Source: HGM04593 sp045631205
GTDB taxonomy: Bacteria; Bacteroidota; Bacteroidia; Bacteroidales; Bacteroidaceae
Assembly (NCBI GenBank): GCA_045631205.1
Contig: JAZQUI010000036.1
Span: 72,160-136,159, forward strand
Direction: 5' to 3'
Length of the DNA: 64,000 nucleotides
How positions within the stretch are numbered: the stretch's first letter is position 1; each line of letters opens with the position of its first letter. Below are positions 35,570-44,580 of this stretch, one piece after another. Made by a program: the position numbers and the translations under genes. The notes below the pieces were generated by a model. That model saw nothing but the letters and a program-made list of their open reading frames with translations, did not search any database and was not told the DNA's origin.

Positions 35570-37372
35570 ATGAAAAATAAATTGAGAAGTTCGCAGTGTA
35601 CCGAAGGTCGTCGTATGGCCGGCGCAAGAGCTTTGTGGATAGCAAACGGTATGAAACGCGAGATGTTTGGCAAACCCATTATTGCCATTGCAAACTCTTT
35701 TACACAGTTGGTGCCCGGTCACACTCATCTGCACGAGGCCGGTCAGATAGTAAAACGTGAGATTGAGAAACTTGGTTGCTATGCTGCCGAGTTCAACACA
35801 ATTGCCATTGACGATGGTATTGCAATGGGACACGACGGTATGCTTTACTCATTGCCTTCGCGTGATATTATTGCCGACAGTGTAGAGTATATGTGCAACG
35901 CTCACAAAGTAGATGCTCTTGTGTGTATCTCTAACTGCGATAAGATTACCCCTGGTATGCTTATGGCCTCTATGCGTTTGAACATTCCCACAGTGTTTGT
36001 TTCAGGTGGTCCCATGGAGAAAGGTACTTGGAAAGGTGAAAACCTCGACCTTATCTCGGCTATGGTAAAAGCTGCCGACACGAGCGTAAGCGATGAGGAA
36101 CTTGCCGAGGTGGAAAAACGTTCTTGTCCCGGTTGCGGTTGCTGCTCGGGTATGTTTACCGCCAACTCAATGAACTCACTCACCGAGGCTATCGGTCTTT
36201 CTCTTCCCGGTAACGGAACAATATTGTCAACCCATACTAACCGCATACAGCTTCTCAAAGATGCTGCAAAACAGATTGTTACAAACGCTCTCAAATATTA
36301 CGAGGAGGGCGACGACAGTGTGTTGCCTCGCAATATTGCAGTGCGTGATGCATTCCTCAATGCAATGACACTTGACATTGCTATGGGTGGTTCAACAAAT
36401 ACAATCCTTCACTTGCTCGCAGTAGCGCAGGAGGCTGGTGTAGATTTCAAAATGGCCGACATCGACCGTTTGAGCCGTGGCGTGCCTTGTTTGTGCAAGC
36501 TTGCGCCCAATGGTCCTAAATACAGTGTTCAGGATTGTGGCCGCGCCGGCGGTATCATCGGTATTATGGGTGAGCTTGCAAAAGGCGGTCTCTTGAATAC
36601 TTCGTTGAAACGTGTTAATGGTGCTACTTTGGCCGAGGATATTGCAAAATACTGTATCACCGGTGAAAATATCGATGCCGAGGCTTTGCGCATCTATAGC
36701 ACCGGTCCTGCCAACGTGTTCTGCAACGTGATGGGTTCACACAGCGAAAATTATGAAACTCTCGATACTGACAGAGAGAACGGTTGTATCCGCGACCTCG
36801 AACACGCATATACAAAGGACGGCGGTCTTGCCATCCTCTTCGGAAATATCGCACAGGACGGTTGTGTTGTTAAAACTGCCGGTGTCGATGAGAGCATATG
36901 GAAATTTACAGGAACTGCAAAGGTATTTGACTCGCAGGATGCTGCGGTTGAGGGAATCCTTGGCGGTGATGTAAAAGCCGGTGATGTGGTAGTAATAGTT
37001 TACGAGGGTCCCAAAGGTGGTCCCGGTATGCAGGAGATGCTCTATCCCACATCATACATTAAATCGCGTCACTTGGGTAAAGAGTGTGCGCTCATTACCG
37101 ACGGCCGTTTCAGTGGTGGTACATCGGGCTTGAGCATCGGTCACATTTCTCCTGAGGCTGCTGCCGGTGGTAATATCGGTAAATTGCGCGATGGCGACAT
37201 TATTGAGATTGATATTCCCGCACGCTCTATCAATGTGAAACTTACAGATGAGGAACTTGCTGCACGCGAGATGTTCCCTCTCACACGCGATAGAGTTATA
37301 TCCAAGAGCCTTAAGGCCTACGCCAATATGGTGAGCTCGGCTGATAAAGGCGGTGTAAGAATTATAGATTAA
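35570..37372 (+). CDS. ilvD: Dihydroxy-acid dehydratase
   Basis: 600 residues. The Fe-S cluster cysteines are visible in SNCDKITPGM (about 122) and RSCPGCGCCSGMFTANSM (about 182-199). The C-terminal motif GRFSGGTSGLSIGHISPEAA (about 505-525) is the family signature. It dehydrates dihydroxy acids to the 2-keto acid precursors of Val, Leu and Ile. First structural gene of the operon, placed behind the attenuator; ilvB follows after 24 bases. Confidence 0.96.
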   Translation: MKNKLRSSQCTEGRRMAGARALWIANGMKREMFGKPIIAIANSFTQLVPGHTHLHEAGQIVKREIEKLGCYAAEFNTIAIDDGIAMGHDGMLYSLPSRDIIADSVEYMCNAHKVDALVCISNCDKITPGMLMASMRLNIPTVFVSGGPMEKGTWKGENLDLISAMVKAADTSVSDEELAEVEKRSCPGCGCCSGMFTANSMNSLTEAIGLSLPGNGTILSTHTNRIQLLKDAAKQIVTNALKYYEEGDDSVLPRNIAVRDAFLNAMTLDIAMGGSTNTILHLLAVAQEAGVDFKMADIDRLSRGVPCLCKLAPNGPKYSVQDCGRAGGIIGIMGELAKGGLLNTSLKRVNGATLAEDIAKYCITGENIDAEALRIYSTGPANVFCNVMGSHSENYETLDTDRENGCIRDLEHAYTKDGGLAILFGNIAQDGCVVKTAGVDESIWKFTGTAKVFDSQDAAVEGILGGDVKAGDVVVIVYEGPKGGPGMQEMLYPTSYIKSRHLGKECALITDGRFSGGTSGLSIGHISPEAAAGGNIGKLRDGDIIEIDIPARSINVKLTDEELAAREMFPLTRDRVISKSLKAYANMVSSADKGGVRIID

Positions 37373-37396
37373 GTAACCAAATAAAAAAGATAACCG

Positions 37397-39091
37397 ATGA
37401 ATAAAGATCTTATTTCAGGTGGTGAGGCACTTCTTCGCTCTTTGAAGAACGAGGGTGTAGATACACTCTTCGGCTATCCGGGCGGCTCTATTATACCGGT
37501 GTTCGACTCTTTGTACGATTACAGAGATCAGTTTCGTAACGTGCTTGTTCGTCACGAGCAGGCAGCTGTGCACGCAGCACAGGGATATGCACGTAGTTCC
37601 GGTAAAGTAGGCGTCTGCATTGTTACAAGTGGTCCCGGTGCTACAAATACTCTCACCGGTATAAGCGATGCTTTGCTCGACAGCACACCTGTTGTGGTAA
37701 TTGCCGGCCAGGTGAGTTCAACGGTGCTTGGTACCGATGCTTTTCAGGAGATTGATCTTGTGGGCGTAACACAGCCCATCAGCAAATGGAGCTATCAGGT
37801 TCGTCGCCCCGAAGATGTTGCTTGGGCAGTATCACGTGCTTTCTATATTGCAAGAACAGGTCGTCCCGGCCCCGTAGTGCTCGACTTTACAAAGGATGCA
37901 CAGGTGGCAAAGGTGCTATATGAGCCTGTTAAAGTGGAGAGCGTACGCAGCTACGTTCCCTATCCCAAACCCGACCCTGAGGCAATTAAAAATGCTGCCG
38001 ACCTTATCAACCGTGCGAAACGTCCTTTCGCGCTCATTGGTCAGGGTGTAGAGCTTGCAAACGCACACAAGGAATTGATTGCTTTCCTTGAAAAGGCAAA
38101 TATTCCTGCTGCGCGCACATTGCTTGGCTTGTCGGCTTTCCCCTCGGAGCATCCCTTGTGTATGGGTATGTTGGGTATGCACGGTAACCTTGGTCCCAAT
38201 GTCAACACAAATGAGTGCGACGTACTCATTGCAATAGGTATGCGTTTCAGCGACCGTGTAACCGGTAAACTCGAAACATACGCAAAACAAGCAAAAATCA
38301 TCCATCTTGATATAGATAAGGTGGAGATTGACAAGAATATCTCAATAGATCTTCCCGTGTTGGGCGATTGCAAGGAGACTCTTCCTCTTATAACAGAATA
38401 TTTGAAGGAGGGTAACCACAAAGAGTGGATAGACAGCTTTGCAGAGTTTGATGCGATAGAGAAAGAGAAAGTTATAAACAAGGCTTTGTATCCCACCGAC
38501 GGCCCCATCCTTATGGGTGAGGTTGCTCATAGAGTGAGCGAGGCGACAGGACACAGCGCGCTCTTGGTTACCGACGTTGGTCAGAACCAGATGTTCGCAG
38601 CCCGCTATTTCAAATATAAAGAGCCGCATAGCATAATTACTTCGGGTGGCTTGGGTACAATGGGCTTTGGTCTTCCCGCTGCAATGGGTGCCACAATGGG
38701 TGCTCCTCACAGAACTGTGTGCTACTTTGCAGGTGATGGCGGTTTCCAGATGAATATGCAGGAACTTGCTACCATTGTGGAGCAGGGATGTCCTGTGAAG
38801 ATGGTGGTTATGGATAACTGCTATTTGGGTATGGTACGTCAGTGGCAGAACCTCTTTTACGACAACCGTTATTCGTGGACACCTATGCACAATCCCGACT
38901 TCTGTAAGATTGCCGAGGGTTACGGTATCCCCACACGTTTTGTAAAGGATCGTGCCGACCTTGACGAGGCTATTAAAGAGATGCTGGAAACTCCCGGTGC
39001 ATACCTTTTGAGCATTGCTGTGCGCCACGAAGATAATGTTATGCCTATGATGCCTCTTGGTGCATCGGTGAATGAAATGATTTTAGAATAA
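37397..39091 (+). CDS. ilvB: Acetolactate synthase, large (catalytic) subunit
   Basis: 564 residues. The ThDP-activating Glu lies in RHEQAAVHAAQGYAR (about 48-62). The ThDP/Mg motif is GDGGFQMNMQELATI ... NCYLGMVRQWQ (about 445-480). The N-terminal start GGEALLRSLKNEGVDTLFGYPGGS is typical. It condenses pyruvate with pyruvate or 2-ketobutyrate. The regulatory subunit gene follows after 5 bases. Confidence 0.96.
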   Translation: MNKDLISGGEALLRSLKNEGVDTLFGYPGGSIIPVFDSLYDYRDQFRNVLVRHEQAAVHAAQGYARSSGKVGVCIVTSGPGATNTLTGISDALLDSTPVVVIAGQVSSTVLGTDAFQEIDLVGVTQPISKWSYQVRRPEDVAWAVSRAFYIARTGRPGPVVLDFTKDAQVAKVLYEPVKVESVRSYVPYPKPDPEAIKNAADLINRAKRPFALIGQGVELANAHKELIAFLEKANIPAARTLLGLSAFPSEHPLCMGMLGMHGNLGPNVNTNECDVLIAIGMRFSDRVTGKLETYAKQAKIIHLDIDKVEIDKNISIDLPVLGDCKETLPLITEYLKEGNHKEWIDSFAEFDAIEKEKVINKALYPTDGPILMGEVAHRVSEATGHSALLVTDVGQNQMFAARYFKYKEPHSIITSGGLGTMGFGLPAAMGATMGAPHRTVCYFAGDGGFQMNMQELATIVEQGCPVKMVVMDNCYLGMVRQWQNLFYDNRYSWTPMHNPDFCKIAEGYGIPTRFVKDRADLDEAIKEMLETPGAYLLSIAVRHEDNVMPMMPLGASVNEMILE

Positions 39092-39096
39092 CAATT

Positions 39097-39645
39097 ATGG
39101 AGAAGAAACTATATACCGTTATCGTATATTCCGAGAACCTTGCCGGAATGCTTAATCAGGTTACAGCGGAATTTACTCGTCGTCAGATGAACATCGAGAC
39201 TCTTAACGTTTCCTCTTCAAACGTGGAGGGTGTACACCGCTATACAATCTCTTTGTGGACTACAGAGTGGCTTATAGAGCGCGTTACAAAGCGTCTTGAA
39301 AAGAAAGTTGATATACTCCGTGCTTATTATTTCACCGATAATGAGATTTTTATTCAGGAGGTAGCTCTTTACAAGTTGTCAACACCCCGTCTGCTCGAGA
39401 ATCAGCAGATTTCAAAAATCATCCGTCACAACAATGCGCGTGTTATTGAGGTTAACTCAACCTATACGGTTGTTGAGAAAACAGGTAAGACCGATGCGGT
39501 TATGAGCCTTTATAAGGAGTTCGTTGCCGAGCAGTGCGTGATGCAGTTTGTGAAATCGGGTCGTGTGGCAATTACCCGTGATGTTAATATGAATTTAAGT
39601 GACCATCTTTTTGATGAAGATGCAAAACGAAAAACAGTAAAATAA
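39097..39645 (+). CDS. ilvN: Acetolactate synthase, small (regulatory) subunit
   Basis: 182 residues. An N-terminal ACT domain (about 3-75, TVIVYSENLAGMLNQVTAEF) is followed by the ALS_ss C-terminal domain. It mediates valine feedback inhibition of IlvB. It belongs to the ilvH/ilvN family; I use ilvN. ilvC follows after 24 bases; I see no extra gene between them. Confidence 0.93.
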   Translation: MEKKLYTVIVYSENLAGMLNQVTAEFTRRQMNIETLNVSSSNVEGVHRYTISLWTTEWLIERVTKRLEKKVDILRAYYFTDNEIFIQEVALYKLSTPRLLENQQISKIIRHNNARVIEVNSTYTVVEKTGKTDAVMSLYKEFVAEQCVMQFVKSGRVAITRDVNMNLSDHLFDEDAKRKTVK

Positions 39646-39669
39646 CAATAACCAAATTAAATTAAAATT

Positions 39670-40713
39670 ATGGCAGAAATGAATTTTGGTGGTGTAATTG
39701 AGAACGTAATTACACCTAAAGAGTTTTCTTTGGAGAAAGCTCGTGAGATTTTGAAAGACGAAACAATTGCAGTTTTGGGTTATGGTGTGCAGGGTCCCGG
39801 TCAGGCTTGCAACTTGCGTGACAACGGTTTCAACGTAATCGTTGGTCAGCGTGAGGGTAGCACATACGACAAAGCAGTTAAGGATGGTTGGGTTCCCGGT
39901 GAGACTCTCTTCTCTATTGAGGAGGCTGCTGAGAAGGGTACTATCGTTTGTATGTTGCTTTCAGATGCTGCACAGATTGCAATATGGCCCAAAGTTAAGC
40001 CTTACTTGACAGCTGGCAAGGCTCTCTACTTCTCTCACGGTTTTGGTATCAACTGGAGCGACCGTACAGGTATTGTTCCTCCTGCTGACATCGATGTTAT
40101 CATGGTTGCTCCCAAAGGTTCAGGTACTTCATTGCGTACTATGTTCCTCGAGGGTCGTGGCTTGAACTCTTCTTACGCTGTTTACCAGAATGTTACCGGC
40201 AAGGCTCTTGACCGCGTATTGGCATTCGGTATCGGTATCGGTTCAGGTTACATGTTCGAGACAACTTTCCAGCGTGAGGCTGTTTCTGACCTTACCGGTG
40301 AGCGTGGTTCTTTGATGGGTGCTATCCAGGGTCTTCTTCTTGCACAGTACGAGGTATTGCGTGAGAATGGTCACACACCTTCTGAGGCTTTCAACGAGAC
40401 AGTTGAGGAGCTTACACAGTCACTTATGCCCTTGTTCGCAAAGAACGGTATGGACTGGATGTACGCTAACTGCTCTACAACAGCACAGCGTGGTGCTCTC
40501 GATTGGATGACTCCTTTCCACGATGCTATCAAGCCCGTTATGTATCAGTTGTACGATTCAGTTAAGACTGGTAAAGAGGCTCAGCGTTCTATCGACTCTA
40601 ACTCACAGCCCGATTATCGTGAGAAACTCAACGAGGAACTTAAAGCTCTCCACGATAGCGAGATGTGGCGTACAGCAGAGGTTGTTCGTCAGCTTCGTCC
40701 CGAGAACAAGTAA
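39670..40713 (+). CDS. ilvC: Ketol-acid reductoisomerase
   Basis: 347 residues (class I length). The Rossmann motif GYGVQGPGQACNLRDNG (about 37-53) and the NADPH loop VGQREGSTYD are followed by the Mg-binding KARI_C domain with SDLTGERGSL (about 202-211). It reduces and rearranges acetolactate. Codon use appears more biased than its neighbours, suggesting high expression. It is the last gene of the operon, with a strong terminator after it. Confidence 0.96.
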   Translation: MAEMNFGGVIENVITPKEFSLEKAREILKDETIAVLGYGVQGPGQACNLRDNGFNVIVGQREGSTYDKAVKDGWVPGETLFSIEEAAEKGTIVCMLLSDAAQIAIWPKVKPYLTAGKALYFSHGFGINWSDRTGIVPPADIDVIMVAPKGSGTSLRTMFLEGRGLNSSYAVYQNVTGKALDRVLAFGIGIGSGYMFETTFQREAVSDLTGERGSLMGAIQGLLLAQYEVLRENGHTPSEAFNETVEELTQSLMPLFAKNGMDWMYANCSTTAQRGALDWMTPFHDAIKPVMYQLYDSVKTGKEAQRSIDSNSQPDYREKLNEELKALHDSEMWRTAEVVRQLRPENK

Positions 40714-40734
40714 TAAATTTCTCACAGATTGAAT

Positions 40735-40770
40735 ACTCCGGCCGCATTTAAATGCGGCCGGAGTTGTTTT
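40735..40770 (+). terminator. Intrinsic terminator after ilvC
   Basis: ACTCCGGCCGCATTT and its perfect complement form a 15-bp hairpin without extra loop bases, followed by TGTTTTT. Confidence 0.85.
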
Positions 40771-40807
40771 TATAGGGTTTCCCCCCTCTTTTTATAGGGT
40801 TTTCCCC
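40767..40807 (+). repeat. Two tandem direct repeats TTTTTATAGGGTTT(T)CCCC, 22-bp period
   Basis: Copies at 40767-40785 and 40789-40807, offset by 22 bp (two helical turns), located 90-130 bases before the secreted protein at 40898. This looks like a paired binding site for a dimeric regulator; none is identified. Confidence 0.5.
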
Positions 40808-40897
40808 ATTTTTATTTGTTTTTTTGTACCTATTTTCGCAGTGTAGGGTACTCCCTGCGACCATTTATTGAATTTAATAATTTAATTCTATATAGTT

Positions 40898-41848
40898 ATG
40901 AAATATTTGATGTCGTTGTTGCTTGTTTTCCCATTAACGATTTATGCACAAGTGAACGATATGTTTTATGTGCCAAAAAAGCAGGTAAAGCAGAGCGAGG
41001 TCGTGAAAATTTTCTCAGCAGCTGCTGAAGAAGAAAATGACTGGGAAATTGCCGATAATGGAAATTATCGCGATGTTGATGAATATAATCGTCGCAAGAA
41101 AGTGGTTCCGCGCAATGAATCAGTTACCGAAGAGAGTTATGACGGCGATGTCTATGTAGAAGAGGTAAATGCCGACAACGTATATGTTGAAAATCTCTAT
41201 GTCGATGAGGACTATTTCGACGATTATAATTACACAACAAGAATAGTGCGTTTCCACAGCCCCACAACTTTGGTGGTTGGCAGTCCGTGGTATTGGGAAT
41301 ATCCTTCTTATGTTTATTACGATACCTTTTGGGATACGTATTGGGATTATTCGTGGCATTATGGTCATTTGAATTACAATTATTGTTCAAGTATTCATCA
41401 GCCTTTGTATGTGGCTCCGCATTACTCACACTATCATAGAGTAAATGGAACTACTGCCCGCCGCATTCCGGTTGCGAGCGTGAATGGTGCTGGCAAGCCT
41501 CGTGTACCTGTGGCAGGAGTTAATAAGGATAAAACTGTAAGCAAGCGTCCTGCCGGTAATTCGCAGGTTGGTAACAGAAATCGTAATGAACGCGGGCGAG
41601 GCAATGTGGAGCGTAAGGTAAATCCAAGCAGCAAAAGAAAGGATGATGTGAATGGAGGTGACGCCCAAAAACGCAAGGAACCCGTACAACGTGCATCACA
41701 GGGTGGTAAAAGTAGCGGGCAGCGCGTAACAGGTTCTTCTACATATAACAGACGCAGCAGTACAAGCGTAAGCCGTAGTAGCTCATCGCAGAGCAGTGGT
41801 AGAACTCCCGTTTCTCGCGGAGGTACTCCTCGCGGTGGTCGCCGATGA
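40898..41848 (+). CDS. Secreted low-complexity protein: acidic/aromatic middle, basic Ser/Arg tail
   Basis: 316 residues with a signal peptide (VFPLTIYAQ). Residues 20-110 are acidic. Residues 110-165 are strongly Tyr/Trp-rich (SPWYWEYPSYVYYDTFWDTYWDYSWHY region, one aromatic every two residues). Residues 175-316 are a basic Ser/Arg/Gly tail with runs such as SSSSQSSGR. I recognise no domain. Such composition suggests an envelope-associated or nucleic-acid/polysaccharide-binding protein, but that is speculation. It is probably co-transcribed with the outer-membrane protein 9 bases downstream, and is preceded by tandem operator-like repeats. Confidence 0.75.
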   Translation: MKYLMSLLLVFPLTIYAQVNDMFYVPKKQVKQSEVVKIFSAAAEEENDWEIADNGNYRDVDEYNRRKKVVPRNESVTEESYDGDVYVEEVNADNVYVENLYVDEDYFDDYNYTTRIVRFHSPTTLVVGSPWYWEYPSYVYYDTFWDTYWDYSWHYGHLNYNYCSSIHQPLYVAPHYSHYHRVNGTTARRIPVASVNGAGKPRVPVAGVNKDKTVSKRPAGNSQVGNRNRNERGRGNVERKVNPSSKRKDDVNGGDAQKRKEPVQRASQGGKSSGQRVTGSSTYNRRSSTSVSRSSSSQSSGRTPVSRGGTPRGGRR

Positions 41849-41857
41849 ATTTAAGTG

Positions 41858-43408
41858 ATGAAAACAAATATTACTATGAGAAAACACATATTATTTTGGA
41901 TGTCGTTTGTGGCTATGAGTGTCGTTGCGCAGAATAGCTACGACCAATTGCGTTTTATTGACGACGATCTTACCGGTACAGCCCGTTTTGTTGGTATGGG
42001 TGGTGCTATGAGTGCTCTTGGTACCGATATATCAGTTATTTCCACCAATCCTGCGGGTATAGGTCTTTATCGCTCTAACGATATAGCGATATCAGGTGGC
42101 TTGAATATGGTAAAGAACAGTGCCGATTTTGGCGGTTCTACAATGAAGAGTGATAAGACTTCATTTGGCATAGACAATATGGGAGCTGTTTTGACAACTG
42201 ATTTTGCGGGTGGAGATATTCAGTTCTTTAATATTGCAGCCAATTATCGTCGTCGCAGCAGGTTTACAAATTGTTTTGAGGCTGCCGGCTCATTACTGCA
42301 TAATGGTAACCATTTTAGTCAGCAATATGAATTGCTCAATCTATATCGCAACAATGGTAATTATGCTGAATATTGGGGTTTTGAGGATTATACGAATTTT
42401 TCTTTCCCATGGTTGGGATTGCTAACATCTACTTCAGCCCTTTTGGATAATGACGGCAATCTTTTATATACTCCCGACAATGTCGATGGGTTGTATCCAA
42501 CAATGATGGAGTACCGTTCCGAAGAGAAAGGTGGTGCGCACGATGTCGATGTGAATATCTCTTGCAATATAAACGATAAACTTTATTTAGGTGTAACGTT
42601 GGGTGCAACTTATGTGGATTACACTCGTTATTCGGAATATTCAGAATTCGATGAGTTTAATAACAACTATCATACATTGCAGAATAGTTACAAAGTAAGT
42701 GGTAATGGCGTGAATTTGAAATTTGGAGCGATATATCGTCCGTTTGACTTTTCTCCATTGAAAGTCGGTATAGCCGTACATACTCCCACTTGGTATTCTC
42801 TTACCGATCGTGTTTCGGCAACGATGATTGGTGCAAATGGTATGGTGTACGATACCCGAGATTATGATTGCTATGGTGGTGATTTGTATGTTGATTATGA
42901 TATGGTTACTCCATGGCGTTTCAACTTGTCGGCTTCTTATACGTTTGATGATTTTGCTGCAATTGATGCAGAGTATGAATATGTCGATTATTCTACCGCT
43001 AAGTTGAAGTATGCCGATGGAGGCAATATGACAATATTAAATGAGGAGATAGATGCCAATATGCGTTCGCAACACATATTCCGTGTGGGTGCTCTCTTCA
43101 ATATCAACAAGAATATTTCTTTTTGCTGTGGATATAATTATATAACAGCTCCTTTTCGCGATGATGCTGTGAAGGCTTCTCTGTTATATACCGACACAAA
43201 TACCGATTTTGTAAACAAGTTTGAAACAAGTGTTGTAACCTTGGGAACGGGGTATAGAGGCGAAAACTGGTATTTCGATGCTGCTTATAAGCTTGCAATG
43301 CAGAAAGCCGATTTCTATAATTACTACGATTCGGAATATGAGAATCCTTGTGCCGATGTAAAGACAGAGCGTAGCAGCTTGGTGTTTACTCTCGGTTATC
43401 GTTTTTGA
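41858..43408 (+). CDS. OmpP1/FadL/TodX-like outer-membrane barrel protein
   Basis: About 516 residues with a signal peptide ending SVVAQ. The mature start YDQLRFIDDDLTGTARFVGMGGAMSALGTDISVISTNPAGIGLYR is typical of Bacteroidota FadL-like proteins (GGA ... NPAG motif). The rest is alternating aromatic beta-strands and ends LVFTLGYRF, a terminal barrel strand. Function: probably a channel for hydrophobic molecules; the substrate is unknown. GTG 41855 and ATG 41876 are alternative starts. Its 3' end overlaps the convergent DUF4421 gene by 13 bases. Confidence 0.83.
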   Translation: MKTNITMRKHILFWMSFVAMSVVAQNSYDQLRFIDDDLTGTARFVGMGGAMSALGTDISVISTNPAGIGLYRSNDIAISGGLNMVKNSADFGGSTMKSDKTSFGIDNMGAVLTTDFAGGDIQFFNIAANYRRRSRFTNCFEAAGSLLHNGNHFSQQYELLNLYRNNGNYAEYWGFEDYTNFSFPWLGLLTSTSALLDNDGNLLYTPDNVDGLYPTMMEYRSEEKGGAHDVDVNISCNINDKLYLGVTLGATYVDYTRYSEYSEFDEFNNNYHTLQNSYKVSGNGVNLKFGAIYRPFDFSPLKVGIAVHTPTWYSLTDRVSATMIGANGMVYDTRDYDCYGGDLYVDYDMVTPWRFNLSASYTFDDFAAIDAEYEYVDYSTAKLKYADGGNMTILNEEIDANMRSQHIFRVGALFNINKNISFCCGYNYITAPFRDDAVKASLLYTDTNTDFVNKFETSVVTLGTGYRGENWYFDAAYKLAMQKADFYNYYDSEYENPCADVKTERSSLVFTLGYRF

Positions 43409-44568
43409 TTCTTAGGTTTTTTCTTCCAGAAGTTGAGTCCGGTATATACATTGACACTTCCAAATCCGTTTACAACCGATAGTTTGCTTTTGCGGTAACT
43501 GTAAGTGTGCGAAATGAAGGATGCTCCAATGTAGTAGCGACTGTTGTTGTACACTATACCTGCACGGGTTATCAGGTCAAAATTTATATTAGATAAAAGT
43601 TCCTTGCTGTCGTTTATCTTCAGCGAGGAATTTTTGTATCCCACCCCAGGCGTCATTGAGATGTTTGCAAGGCAGTTTTTTGCAAATACCCAGTTGTAGG
43701 AGTATCCGAAGTTTATGCAAAAGTCCTTGTATTTTACTTTGTCGAATTTGAGTTCGTATTTGAGATTCTCAAGTAACAGCGGGTCCATCTTGTTATAGTT
43801 GAAGCGGAAGGTCTGTTCACTATATGTAATTCCAAGAATGAATGAGCCGGCACTTATGCGTTGGTTTGTTGTCTGGCTGTATGCTGCGGGGTATGAGAAT
43901 TTCTTATTGTTGAAGATGTAGTATATGTTAACTCCCTTCTGCTTGGTACTGAAACCATCGAACGCATGTTTGTAGTGTTCAATTTTTTGTCCGTAATCAT
44001 TGACAAATCCCTTGGCATCAGTTATCCTGAAACCTTCGTTGCGCTTGCGGTAGAGCAAGTCGATACCAAGTTTTGAGGTGTAGAAACTGAGGTTTAAGTC
44101 TTTTTTTGCACTGTTTTTGGTCATGTCGATACTCCACCCAAGGAACAACCATTTCCAACCAATATATAATCCCATCTTGTTGCCGTTTTCGGGCCTTAAC
44201 GATATTCTTTGGGAATTGTCGGATGACGAAAATCTGTAATACTCGTAGGTGTAAGAGTATTGCGTCATTATGGTCATATTGTATATGTTGGGTGTAACAT
44301 AGAGAGAGTCTTTTGTGTCAAGCTTTTCGTTTATAAGTTCTTCGGCCTTGCTGAGTTTGTCATTTATTGCACCTTCGGCCTGGGTTAGCTTGTCACTTAT
44401 TATTACCTCGGCTTTTTGCAATTTGTCGTGTGTGTAGTCTATGATTCTGCTGTGTGGCCAGTTTGTGTTCGTTTTGTTTTCTTGTGCAGTGGCCACAAGA
44501 GCAATGCATAGCAATATACAGAATGTTGCTATGCGGGCTATAAAGTAGTGCTTGCTCTTCATCGACAC
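43396..44568 (-). CDS. DUF4421 family outer-membrane-type protein with an 11-residue repeat
   Basis: 390 residues, signal peptide ending LVATAQ. Residues 48-84 contain three tandem 11-residue units (DKLQKAEVIIS and close copies), forming an amphipathic helix. The remaining part is a beta-rich barrel-like domain with GLYIGWKWLFLGWSIDM, which marks DUF4421. The last strands are aromatic. The function is unknown; it is common in Bacteroidota outer membranes. A second ATG at 44562 is equally possible. The oxidoreductase gene lies 12 bases downstream in the opposite sense of coordinates. Confidence 0.8.
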   Translation of the reverse strand: MSMKSKHYFIARIATFCILLCIALVATAQENKTNTNWPHSRIIDYTHDKLQKAEVIISDKLTQAEGAINDKLSKAEELINEKLDTKDSLYVTPNIYNMTIMTQYSYTYEYYRFSSSDNSQRISLRPENGNKMGLYIGWKWLFLGWSIDMTKNSAKKDLNLSFYTSKLGIDLLYRKRNEGFRITDAKGFVNDYGQKIEHYKHAFDGFSTKQKGVNIYYIFNNKKFSYPAAYSQTTNQRISAGSFILGITYSEQTFRFNYNKMDPLLLENLKYELKFDKVKYKDFCINFGYSYNWVFAKNCLANISMTPGVGYKNSSLKINDSKELLSNINFDLITRAGIVYNNSRYYIGASFISHTYSYRKSKLSVVNGFGSVNVYTGLNFWKKKPKNQKR

Positions 44569-44580
44569 AGAATGTGGGTA

